Source: an uncultured Collinsella sp.
GTDB lineage: Bacteria > Actinomycetota > Coriobacteriia > Coriobacteriales > Coriobacteriaceae
Reading direction: 5' to 3'
Assembly: GCA_937989795.1 (NCBI GenBank)
Contig: CALKBB010000024.1
Span: forward strand, 1-6,434
DNA length: 6,434 nt
The notes beneath the pieces were generated by a model, which made no database searches, was not told the origin of the DNA, and worked only from the letters and a program-made list of their open reading frames with translations. The position numbers were made by a program, and so were the translations under genes. Positions within the stretch are counted from its first letter, which is position 1. Each line of letters begins with the position of its first letter. This document shows, one piece after another, positions 1 to 6,434 of the stretch.

Positions 1-1
1 G

Positions 2-139
2 GCAAGCGACGACGACCTACGAAAGATTATCGTCAACGCCTACTACGTTCTCATGACGCGCGGCATGCTGGGAACGTTTCTTTATGTATGCGACCCGGCG
101 CTCAAGGAGTATTTGTCACGGTATATCCCGGTGATATAG
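2..139 (+). CDS. C-terminal end of a DUF2075-type (Schlafen-like) DNA/RNA helicase/ATPase, 5' partial
   Basis: The frame is open from the window edge to TAG at 137-139 and gives the last 45 residues of a protein. The visible motif YYVLMTRGMLGTFLYVCD, followed by ALKEYLSRYIPVI at the C-terminus, matches my recollection of the end of DUF2075 proteins. There the 'LLTRG' arginine segment corresponds to superfamily 1 helicase motif VI, followed by a 'G.y(V/I)Y..D..L..YL' tail. DUF2075 proteins are P-loop ATPases often found in accessory or defence-like contexts; their substrate is poorly defined. The Walker motifs and any N-terminal nuclease domain lie outside the window. The stop is 141 bp before serC and no clear intrinsic terminator lies between. 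The family call rests on only 45 residues, so it is moderate. Confidence 0.62.
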   Translation, partial: ASDDDLRKIIVNAYYVLMTRGMLGTFLYVCDPALKEYLSRYIPVI

Positions 140-265
140 ACCTAACGACCGCCCTCCCCCATGTAACAATCCTGTAAATCATAGCGGCGCACTCGAGTTT
201 TACCGTGATGCGGTCGCGCCTGGCGCTCCACTGTGCTAAAGTATCCCGAACGTTCAAACGACTAC

Positions 266-271
266 GAGGGG
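266..271 (+). promoter_or_regulatory. Ribosome binding site of serC
   Basis: GAGGGG lies 9 nt before the ATG at 281. It is the only purine-rich Shine-Dalgarno-like run at a usable distance, and it supports this start, which also gives the expected N-terminus of the family (ARVHNFSAGPAALP). Confidence 0.6.
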
Positions 272-280
272 AACTAGAAG

Positions 281-1404
<1,124 letters not shown>

Positions 1405-1405
<1 letters not shown>

Positions 1406-1421
1406 CCCGCAACCCGCGGGC
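1405..1421 (+). other. Small hairpin in the serC-serA spacer
   Basis: GCCCGC (1405-1410, starting on the last base of the serC stop) and GCGGGC (1416-1421) form a perfect 6-bp stem with a 5-nt loop. No T tract follows, so it is not a convincing terminator. It might stabilise the upstream mRNA end or attenuate read-through; that is inference. Confidence 0.4.
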
Positions 1422-1464
1422 CGACCAGCCACTTCAAACCACCCTGCTTAGATCAAAACCTGCT

Positions 1465-1470
1465 AAGGAG
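1465..1470 (+). promoter_or_regulatory. Ribosome binding site of serA
   Basis: AAGGAG sits 7 nt before the ATG at 1478, a near-ideal sequence and spacing that fixes the serA start. Confidence 0.8.
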
Positions 1471-1477
1471 TTTTTCC

Positions 1478-2641
1478 ATGCGTAAGATTAAGACCATCGA
1501 CGACATCACTAAAGACGGCAAAGTCGAGTTTGGCGAGGGCTACGAGTTTGTAAGCACCGCCGAGGAGGCCGACGCGATCCTGATGCGCTCGACCGACCTG
1601 CACGGCTACGAGCTGCCCGAGGGCATCCGCGCCATCGCCCGCTGCGGCGCCGGCGTCAACAACATCCCCGTCGAGGAGTACGCCAAGAAGGGCGTCGTCG
1701 TCTTTAACTCCCCCGGAGCCAACAGCAACGCCGTCAAGGAGCTCGTCCTAGGCATGCTGGTGCTCTCGAGCCGCGGCGTAGTGCAGTCGATGAACTGGGT
1801 GCGCGACAACGCCGACGACCCCGAGATTCAGGTCGATGCCGAGAAGGCCAAGAAGGCCTTTGTGGGCCGCGAGCTCAAGGGCAAGCGCATCGGCGTCATC
1901 GGTCTGGGCAACGTAGGCTCCAAGGTCGCCAACGCCTGCGTCGATCTGGGCATGGACGTTTACGGCTACGACCCGTTCATTTCCGTAGAGCACGCGTGGG
2001 TACTGAGCCGCGAGGTGCAGCGCGTCGGCACGCTCGAGGACCTCTGCCGCGGCTGCGACTACCTCACCGTGCACGTGCCCAGTAAGGCTGACACCATCGG
2101 CATGATCAGCACCGAGCAGATCAACCTGCTGGCCCCGGACGCCGTGCTCATCAACTACGCACGCGAGACCATCATTGACGAGGACGCCGTCGACGCAGCC
2201 CTGCGCGAGGGCAAGCTGAGCTGGTTTAGCTGCGACTTTGCCACGCCCAAGACCGTCAAGATGCCCAACACGTTTATCACCACGCACTCGGGCGCCGGCA
2301 CTGGCGAGGCCGAGGCCAACTGCGCCGACATGGCCATCAGCGAGCTTAAGGATTACCTGGAGAACGGCAACATCGCGCACAGCGTCAACTACCCCGCCTG
2401 CAGCATGGGCAAGGCGCGCGCCGCGAGCCGCATCGCCTGCCTGCACGCCAACGTGCCCAACATGATCGGCCAGATCACGGCCATCCTGGCCAAGGACAAC
2501 GCCAACGTGCAGCGTATGACCAACGAGTCTGCCGGCGAGAACGCCTACACCATGTTCGACACCGACGAGCACCTGGACAGCAGCACCATCGAGGCGCTCA
2601 AGCAGATTACGTCGATGTATCGCGTGCGCGTGATCAAGTAG
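1478..2641 (+). CDS. serA: D-3-phosphoglycerate dehydrogenase, short ACT-domain form
   Basis: This NAD-dependent cytosolic enzyme oxidises 3-phosphoglycerate to 3-phosphohydroxypyruvate, the first committed step of serine synthesis. The 387 residues fit the compact SerA type (about 385-390) that lacks the extra substrate-binding domain of long SerA proteins. The catalytic domain occupies about 1-100 and 290-310. The Rossmann NAD domain in between carries GLGNVG at 142-147. Phosphate/substrate contacts include RCGAGVNN (55-62) and NSPGANSNAVKE (77-88). The catalytic arginine is Arg229 (NYARE) and the catalytic histidine His270 (TTHSGAGT). A C-terminal ACT domain spans about 316-387; NVPNMIGQI at 325-333 is the usual serine-sensing loop, so feedback inhibition by serine is expected. 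Oddly, the position where the family usually has the catalytic glutamate reads DFATPK, placing Lys258 there. It is co-directional with serC and probably one operon. Confidence 0.93.
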   Translation: MRKIKTIDDITKDGKVEFGEGYEFVSTAEEADAILMRSTDLHGYELPEGIRAIARCGAGVNNIPVEEYAKKGVVVFNSPGANSNAVKELVLGMLVLSSRGVVQSMNWVRDNADDPEIQVDAEKAKKAFVGRELKGKRIGVIGLGNVGSKVANACVDLGMDVYGYDPFISVEHAWVLSREVQRVGTLEDLCRGCDYLTVHVPSKADTIGMISTEQINLLAPDAVLINYARETIIDEDAVDAALREGKLSWFSCDFATPKTVKMPNTFITTHSGAGTGEAEANCADMAISELKDYLENGNIAHSVNYPACSMGKARAASRIACLHANVPNMIGQITAILAKDNANVQRMTNESAGENAYTMFDTDEHLDSSTIEALKQITSMYRVRVIK

Positions 2642-2676
2642 CGTCGGCGCCAAGCCTGCCAGACAGGCCACGACGC
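2641..2676 (+). other. Two-tier hairpin immediately after serA
   Basis: GCGTCG (2641-2646) pairs with CGACGC (2671-2676), and inside it GCCTG (2654-2658) pairs with CAGGC (2664-2668) around a 5-nt loop. The structure begins on the last base of the serA stop codon. No T tract follows. It may act as an RNA 3'-end stabiliser or part of a composite termination region. Confidence 0.4.
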
Positions 2677-2684
2677 CCATTCGG

Positions 2685-2724
2685 CCCCCGTTTTCACATA
2701 ACGGGGGGGCGATCTCGTTGCCCC
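2685..2724 (+). terminator. GC-rich hairpin pair downstream of serA, possible termination region
   Basis: CCCCCGTT (2685-2692) and AACGGGGG (2700-2707) form a perfect 8-bp stem with a 7-nt loop. A second hairpin, GGGGCGA (2706-2712) with TTGCCCC (2718-2724), includes one G-U pair and overlaps the first by two bases. Position and stem strength suit a terminator for serC-serA, but there is no T tract after either stem, so intrinsic termination is uncertain. Confidence 0.45.
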
Positions 2725-2734
2725 TGGCGACTTG

Positions 2735-2776
2735 AAAAGTGCTACCCAGAACAAGTTGTTTCGGATAATAGACAGT
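2735..2776 (+). repeat. Left arm of inverted repeat
   Basis: This arm matches the inverse complement of 2872-2913 at 39 of 42 positions; the outer 31 positions differ at one base only. The inner part continues with ACAGT shared by both arms. Confidence 0.9.
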
Positions 2777-2871
2777 GAGGCCCACGTCGCTAAGCACGAC
2801 TGCTTTTATAAACAGCTTTATCAGGGGTTTTAGTAGGTAAAAATCGGTCTCTATATGCCAAATTAAAGTTG

Positions 2872-2913
2872 ACTGTCCATTTTCCGAAATAACTTGTTCT
2901 GGGTAGCACTTTT
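2872..2913 (-). repeat. Right arm of inverted repeat
   Basis: This is the inverse complement of the left arm (2735-2776). A TTGACT hexamer (2869-2874) followed 15 nt later by TAACTT (2890-2895) could be a weak outward promoter, but the spacing is short and it would face the 3' end of the convergent gene. Confidence 0.9.
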
Positions 2914-2991
2914 AAAGGCAATTTCAAGGAGCAACTGAGGCCTTTTCGCAACCAAAACTCTAGTTCGCGCTACCGTTTTCCACCCGCGCGG
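2914..2991. other. Spacer between the repeat element and the nuclease-like gene
   Basis: This is the 3' flank of the minus-strand gene. It holds no gene. AAAGGC (2914-2919) could pair with GCCTTT (2940-2945) over a 20-nt loop, and an 8-bp GC palindrome (2984-2991) abuts the stop codon. Neither is a convincing terminator, so the gene may rely on the inverted-repeat element for termination. Confidence 0.3.
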
Positions 2992-4041
2992 CTACATTCC
3001 CGCCCAATCGATAAAAATCTCCTCACGAAGTCGCCGTTCGAGCTCCTGCTGCCGCGGCGTCTTGTCTTTCAACGGCACATCGAGATAGGACATGATGAGT
3101 TCCATCACCACGCGGAAGGCATCGGAGTCGACCAGCTGACCATAGGTCATCAGAACGACAGGATATCCCATCGTCTGCAGGGCCGTCGTTCGATCGGAGT
3201 CCGAGATCTTGGATTCTATGGATCCGTGAATGGCTTTACCTTGACATTCAACCAAGCACTCTCGGCTGCCGTCCTTATTTGACAGCAGGATATCGGCGTA
3301 GCGCCTATCAAGCCCCGAAATCAGGCGGGCGCTGCGCGTCATGCGAATCTCGACATTATTGGTGAGGTGCAGCCCTTCGCCGCCGCGCAGCCTCGAAAGG
3401 CCAAACAGCATCGAAGCTTGGACCTCAAGCGGCGATGCCACAATCCCCGTAATGCATTTTGCGGCACGCATGAACGATTTAGCACCACGGAGCCCCTGGA
3501 TCTTATTGGCGTACTCCGTTAGTTCAGAGAACTCGATCAAGGGAGGTCGTTTCCACAAGTCCGTTGGATTCCCCGAGGCATCTTCTACGTTTTCCCAGTC
3601 CAACCGTGCGTCGCCCCACCGGCCCCCATATGCCTGCTCAAGCGCCAACTTTACTTGAGGCGCAATCTTGCACACGGCAAAGGTGCCGCACATCTCATAC
3701 ATGCACATGATCAGACGCTCGTTTGAGACCGAGGAAGCCAGGGTCAGCAGGGTAAAGAGCGGGGACGCGACATCAAGGCCAAACTCTGTCTGCCGCACGG
3801 AGCCAAACGGCCTCTCCCCGTTCCAAACATGCCTGACAATGCGATCGCCCTTACGTCCGCAGCTGCCCTGTGCCAACACGTGTAACGGAGTGCCCAGGAA
3901 ATGCTTGACGAGCGGATGCTCACAAAGACGCTCCCTGCGCGGATCGTCCGCAGAATCGGGCAGGTCCGGCATTATTGCCAAAACCTGTGGAGGTATCCGG
4001 TGATACCGAAAGGCTGATATGTCGCACAGCATGTCGTCCAT
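2992..4041 (-). CDS. Putative AbiEi-like / DUF559 (Vsr-type) nuclease-fold protein
   Basis: The 349-residue product has two parts. Residues 1-125 (from MLCDISAFRYHRIPPQV to DVASPLFTLLTLASSVS) resemble AbiEi-type domains found in actinobacteria, including the 'VxSP..TL..LA' segment. Residues about 200-349 resemble the DUF559/Vsr endonuclease-like fold. Helix residue Glu206 lies in ASPLEVQ, Asp250 in RYADILL, Glu265 and Gln267 in LVECQGK (the E-x-D-G strand of DUF559), His272 follows, and DSDRTTALQTMGYPVVLMTYGQL (281-303) matches the 'D..R...L...G..V...T..L' ending. Gln at the second acidic position leaves activity open. The ATG at 4041 is chosen because the frame upstream runs into the divergent M20 gene with unnatural composition; no good ribosome site precedes it (ATG at 4032 is an alternative). 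GC looks lower than in the serine genes, consistent with transfer. There is no adjacent AbiEii-like toxin. Function is unproven. Confidence 0.68.
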   Translation of the reverse strand: MDDMLCDISAFRYHRIPPQVLAIMPDLPDSADDPRRERLCEHPLVKHFLGTPLHVLAQGSCGRKGDRIVRHVWNGERPFGSVRQTEFGLDVASPLFTLLTLASSVSNERLIMCMYEMCGTFAVCKIAPQVKLALEQAYGGRWGDARLDWENVEDASGNPTDLWKRPPLIEFSELTEYANKIQGLRGAKSFMRAAKCITGIVASPLEVQASMLFGLSRLRGGEGLHLTNNVEIRMTRSARLISGLDRRYADILLSNKDGSRECLVECQGKAIHGSIESKISDSDRTTALQTMGYPVVLMTYGQLVDSDAFRVVMELIMSYLDVPLKDKTPRQQELERRLREEIFIDWAGM

Positions 4042-4195
4042 GAAGGATACGTACCCACTACGTCGTTTGTGAGCCCGCCCAGACGACAAACGCGCCGGCT
4101 CGGCCTGCGAACGGTAAATACTGCTACCTGCACGTCGTGAATCTCTCAGGAGGCTTACAATCGGTTTGGAAAGCAGACTGATTGTGAGGTTGCAT
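4042..4195. promoter_or_regulatory. Divergent intergenic region between the nuclease-like and M20 genes
   Basis: Both genes must be expressed from this 154-bp region. I find no sigma-70 promoter with good boxes and spacing on either strand. AT-rich TAAATA at 4115-4120 is a possible -10 region without a recognisable -35. An AGGAGG at 4148-4153 is a strong Shine-Dalgarno-like site but sits 12 nt before a TTG and 42 nt before the ATG at 4196. Confidence 0.45.
4186..4189 (+). promoter_or_regulatory. Ribosome binding site for the M20 gene, ATG 4196
   Basis: GAGG lies 6 nt before the ATG. It is modest, but the spacing is better than for the alternative, AGGAGG (4148-4153) with a TTG start at 4166, which would add ten residues (MESRLIVRLH). 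The choice remains open. Confidence 0.45.
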
Positions 4196-5416
4196 ATGGT
4201 TGATGAGGACTTTGCCTGGCGGCTTGCGCAGGACCTTGTGAAGATTGACAGCTCGGACCCCGGCGCATATGAGGGCGAGATCGAACAATATATCAAAGGC
4301 CTGGTCGAGGCGTATATTGCCAAACTCGATTCACCCGTGTTGGACGCCGCAGAGATACGCGAGCTCGAAGTGCTCCCCGGGCGCCGCAACCTTATGGTCA
4401 CCGTGCCGGGACTGAGCGACGAGCCACGGCTCGTCTACATCTGCCACATGGATACAGTCACCTTGGGCGACGGCTGGGACGCGGACATTACGCCGCTCGG
4501 AGCGATCGTGCGCAACGATAAACTCTATGGCCGCGGTGCCTGCGATATGAAGGGTGGCCTGGCCTGCGCCATTGCTGCACTGGTCCACACGCTCGAGCGC
4601 GTGGCGGCGAAGGGCGCACTTCCCCACCGCGGCTTTTCGCTCATTTGCTCGGTTGACGAAGAGGACTTTATGCGCGGCTCCGAGACGGCCATCGATGCCG
4701 GCTGGATCGGCTCGCGCGAATGGGGGTTGGATACCGAGCCCACTGACGGACAGATTCAGGTGGCGCACAAGGAGCGCACGTGGTTCGAGATCGAGATGGC
4801 CGGTGTCACGGCGCATGCAAGCCAGCCTTGGAAGGGCGCAGACGCCGTCGCCGCCATGGCCGAGGTCGCGTGTTCGCTTCGTCGCGCGTTCGCGGCGCTG
4901 CCTCTGCATAAGGAGCTGGGGCCTTCAACCATCACGTTTGGACAGATCGAGGGCGGCTATCGCCCCTATGTCGTGCCCGACCATGCCAAGGTCTGGGTCG
5001 ACATGCGCCTGACGCCGCCGACCGATACGGCCGCCGCGATCAATATGGTCGAGCATGCCATTGCCGCCGCCGAGGCCGCGGTTCCCGGTTGCCATGGCAG
5101 CTACGCCGTGACGGGCGACCGCCCCGCCATCGAGCGCGACCCGAACTCTCCCCTTCTAGCCGCACTCAAGCGTGCCGCCGATGACGCGACGGACGCGGAC
5201 ACGACCGTCGGCTTCTTTACCGGCTACACCGACACCGCCGTCATTGCCGGCAAGACAGGCAACCGCAATTGCATGAGCTACGGTCCTGGCTCGTTGGCGC
5301 TCGCGCACAAGCCCAACGAGTATGTGCCCCATGCCGATATCGTTCGCTGCCAGAACGTGCTCATCGCGCTTGTCGACAACACGCCCTGGGACGCAAGCGG
5401 CCAAGTTGGGGCATAA
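4196..5416 (+). CDS. M20 family zinc metallopeptidase / deacylase (ArgE/DapE-like)
   Basis: M20 enzymes are cytosolic di-zinc hydrolases that cleave peptides or N-acyl amino acids; specificity cannot be read from this sequence. With the ATG at 4196 the product has 406 residues, normal for the family. Metal and catalytic residues are all present: His84 and Asp86 in ICHMDTV, the bridging Asp117 in GRGACDMKGG, general base Glu155 and ligand Glu156 in VDEED, Glu181 in DTEPTDG, and His371 in LAHKPNEYV. The lid/dimerisation domain is roughly 190-305 and carries GVTAHASQPWKGADA at 203-217, including the conserved His207. There is no signal peptide or membrane segment. ArgE, DapE and dipeptidase relatives share these motifs, and no arg or dap gene lies nearby to decide. 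The gene diverges from the nuclease-like gene and is followed after 39 bp by the DUF1015-like gene, probably co-transcribed. Confidence 0.9.
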   Translation: MVDEDFAWRLAQDLVKIDSSDPGAYEGEIEQYIKGLVEAYIAKLDSPVLDAAEIRELEVLPGRRNLMVTVPGLSDEPRLVYICHMDTVTLGDGWDADITPLGAIVRNDKLYGRGACDMKGGLACAIAALVHTLERVAAKGALPHRGFSLICSVDEEDFMRGSETAIDAGWIGSREWGLDTEPTDGQIQVAHKERTWFEIEMAGVTAHASQPWKGADAVAAMAEVACSLRRAFAALPLHKELGPSTITFGQIEGGYRPYVVPDHAKVWVDMRLTPPTDTAAAINMVEHAIAAAEAAVPGCHGSYAVTGDRPAIERDPNSPLLAALKRAADDATDADTTVGFFTGYTDTAVIAGKTGNRNCMSYGPGSLALAHKPNEYVPHADIVRCQNVLIALVDNTPWDASGQVGA

Positions 5417-5443
5417 TAAGCCGCGAACAAACCGACTCACACG

Positions 5444-5449
5444 TTAGGA
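5444..5449 (+). promoter_or_regulatory. Ribosome binding site of the DUF1015-like gene
   Basis: TTAGGA lies 6 nt before the ATG at 5456. It is a partial Shine-Dalgarno match at good spacing, within the 39-bp M20-DUF1015 spacer, and there is no obvious promoter in that spacer. Confidence 0.5.
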
Positions 5450-5455
5450 CCGTCC

Positions 5456-6136
5456 ATGAAAGCACTTCCGTTTCCCTGCATCCGCCCAGCTCAGGATCGC
5501 GTGCTCGAAGCACTGCCGCAGATGAGCGACATCCTAAGCGGCAACGACGCCCTGCGCGGCGCCATTGCCGACGGGCTCATGCTCAAAGATCCGGGCGCGG
5601 CGTATTACGTGTACGAATGCTCCGGAGAGCCAGAGCGCGTGACGGGCGTTGTAGCAATTTGCCCGGTCGGCGTACTGACGGGCGACGGCGCGACCCCCGC
5701 AGATGCGGCCGCAGCCGCCCGTGCAATCGCCGAGCTTAAGGTACAGTCGCGCCCCGTGTCGCTCGCCTACGAAGCCTCGCCCGTCATGGATATCATCCTC
5801 GGCGCCGCTAAAGAGGGCGCGTCGCTCTATGCCGTCACCGACCCCTCGGGCATTACGCACCGTGTGTGGGAGGTCAAGCGCGAGGACGCCGTTGCCGCCA
5901 TCCGAGCCATGCTCGACCAGGCACCGGAGCCGACGCCGTTAGACGATCCCGCCTACGCTGCCGCGCTGGCAGGGGCGGCGCAGCTCCTGGCAGACGAGAC
6001 CCGCGCGGCCGGCACCTACACGGGCAAAGAACCGTTCAACTTTACCGTTGCCGCGTTATTCCCCGCCGCGCAGGTCGCCGGCGGCGCACCGCAGGTTCCG
6101 ACGGGTCTGCTCACGCACCAAGTCGCGCGGTTCTAG
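5456..6136 (+). CDS. Short DUF1015-like protein
   Basis: The 226-residue product is about half the length of usual DUF1015 proteins (roughly 400-470). Recognisable DUF1015-style segments in order are: an N-terminal 'IRP....ALP' (9-21); DGLMLKDPGAAYYVYE (39-54), matching 'G.l..D..p.~YvY'; a GVV strand (64-66); KVQSRPVSLAYEASPVMDIIL (95-115), matching the 'a...Pv.l.Y....I..ll' block; DPSGITHRVWEV (129-140), matching 'd..G..H.lW.i'; and KEPFNFTVAALFP (191-203) with a closing PTGLLTHQV. The IADGHHR motif expected between these last two blocks is absent. The family's role is unsettled. Its frequent proximity to serC-serA in other phyla suggests a link to serine metabolism; that is inference. It follows the M20 gene closely and ends before a strong terminator. 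No membrane segments are seen. Confidence 0.72.
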   Translation: MKALPFPCIRPAQDRVLEALPQMSDILSGNDALRGAIADGLMLKDPGAAYYVYECSGEPERVTGVVAICPVGVLTGDGATPADAAAAARAIAELKVQSRPVSLAYEASPVMDIILGAAKEGASLYAVTDPSGITHRVWEVKREDAVAAIRAMLDQAPEPTPLDDPAYAAALAGAAQLLADETRAAGTYTGKEPFNFTVAALFPAAQVAGGAPQVPTGLLTHQVARF

Positions 6137-6181
6137 CAAGACCAGACCGTCCAGCACAAAAATCGGCAGCTCAACAAACAG

Positions 6182-6222
6182 GGGGCGGAGATGCAGCAGG
6201 TACATGCATCTCCGCCCCTTTT
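6182..6222 (+). terminator. Strong rho-independent terminator
   Basis: A perfect 14-bp stem pairs 6182-6195 with 6205-6218 around a 9-nt loop and is followed by TTTT (6219-6222). It ends the M20-DUF1015 transcript 45 bp after the stop. Read on the minus strand, the stem is followed by a TGTTTGTTG stretch, so it may also serve the convergent gene ending at 6266. Confidence 0.93.
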
Positions 6223-6265
6223 GCGTCGAGAAGTTATGCCGGCGACCCGTGCCGCCACGCTCACG

Positions 6266-6433
6266 TTATCCCCGCTGCGGGCCTGCTGCCGCCACGAGCG
6301 GTTCAAGCCCCAGCTCGCGTGCGTAATCCTCCTGCGTAAAAATCTCAATCAGCTCAAACGTGTCGGATTCGTCGTCAAACGCAAAGTGCAGCCCCGCGCA
6401 GTTGCCCGGCACGCGATCGCGCTCGTCGGCCGC
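6266..6433 (-). CDS. C-terminal end of an unrecognised protein, 5' partial
   Basis: Read on the minus strand from the window edge, the frame is open for 55 residues and ends at TAA (6268-6266). The piece includes GLHFAFDDESDTFELIEIFT and then QEDYARELGLEPL. Codon choice with G/C third positions matches the neighbouring genes, and the frame abuts a shared terminator, both of which support a real gene. The acidic alternating strand-like segment suggests a small soluble alpha/beta domain. I do not recognise the family. It is convergent with the DUF1015-like gene. Confidence 0.6.
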   Translation of the reverse strand, partial: AADERDRVPGNCAGLHFAFDDESDTFELIEIFTQEDYARELGLEPLVAAAGPQRG

Positions 6434-6434
6434 C

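Larger units (their letters stand above)
2735..2913. mobile_element. MITE-like 179-bp non-coding element with long terminal inverted repeats
   Basis: The outer 31 bases (2735-2765) are the inverse complement of 2883-2913 with a single difference (2758 against 2890), and that difference is a G-U pair in the + strand transcript. With two further mismatches the arms extend to 42 bases (2735-2776 and 2872-2913). Each end is AAAAGTGCTACCC read inward. The 95-bp core is AT-richer than the flanking genes, has no coding frame, and contains a small hairpin (AAGCA 2792-2796 with TGCTT 2801-2805). No transposase is present, so a non-autonomous MITE is the best reading. I see no clear target-site duplication. 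Because the ends are an A4 tract and a T4 tract, the folded element would end in TTTT on either strand, as a bidirectional terminator does, and it lies between two convergent genes. Confidence 0.72.

Noticed and set aside
198..242. Possible serC promoter (TTTACC and TAAAGT)
   Set aside because: The boxes are about 32 bp apart and no better -35 lies at the right distance; a promoter is likely in 140-265 but cannot be placed.
1748..2797. Long minus-strand reading frame opposite serA (349 residues)
   Set aside because: It is a shadow of serA. Its N-terminus is read through the left arm of the inverted-repeat element, so similar short pieces might appear as spurious proteins wherever the element lies.
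2735..2913. CRISPR or tandem repeat interpretation of the repeated sequence
   Set aside because: There are only two copies, in inverted orientation with no regular spacers, which fits terminal inverted repeats rather than a CRISPR array.
4042..4401. N-terminal extension of the minus-strand nuclease-like frame up to 4401
   Set aside because: These 120 residues would overlap the start of the M20 gene, are rich in Ser/Arg without domain character, and the family-like sequence begins at about 4041.
6048..6348. Overlapping reading frames on both strands around the terminator
   Set aside because: They run through the strong terminator hairpin and have Arg/Pro-rich shadow composition; the partial minus-strand frame ending at 6266 has better codon use.

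Overview
This is a high-GC bacterial window with tightly packed genes and a small metabolic core. The short 387-residue SerA next to SerC, the reduced DUF1015 protein, and an AbiEi-like/nuclease-like protein of a type I associate with this group suggest a gut Coriobacteriia actinobacterium, possibly Collinsella. That assignment is inference from protein style and composition, not from a marker gene.

Layout. Bases 2-139 are the 3' end of a DUF2075-type helicase/ATPase (+). Bases 281-2641 hold serC and serA (+), 72 bp apart, the first two enzymes of the phosphorylated serine pathway in reverse order; serB is not in the window. Bases 2642-2991 have no gene. They hold two GC-rich hairpin regions and a 179-bp element bounded by near-perfect inverted repeats, which looks like a MITE and could also act as a bidirectional terminator. 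Bases 2992-4041 (-) encode a 349-residue protein whose C-terminal half resembles the DUF559/Vsr-type nuclease fold and whose N-terminal half resembles AbiEi-like domains. Bases 4196-5416 (+) encode an M20 zinc peptidase/deacylase with all metal-ligand motifs. Bases 5456-6136 (+) encode a 226-residue protein resembling a shrunken DUF1015 protein that lacks the family's DGHHR-type motif. It ends at a strong intrinsic terminator (6182-6222). Bases 6266-6433 (-) are the 3' end of an unrecognised gene.

How the parts relate. serC and serA look like one operon for serine synthesis. DUF1015 genes often sit directly beside serC-serA in Firmicutes and Bacteroidetes (from memory). Here that neighbourhood seems to have been opened by the repeat element, the nuclease-like gene and the M20 gene. 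The M20 and DUF1015-like genes are 39 bp apart and probably share a transcript. The nuclease-like gene and the inverted-repeat element look lower in GC than the serine genes, which fits later acquisition.

The points most worth following up are the inverted-repeat element, the solitary AbiEi/nuclease-like fusion, the reduced DUF1015 protein, and an apparent Glu-to-Lys change at the expected catalytic glutamate of SerA.
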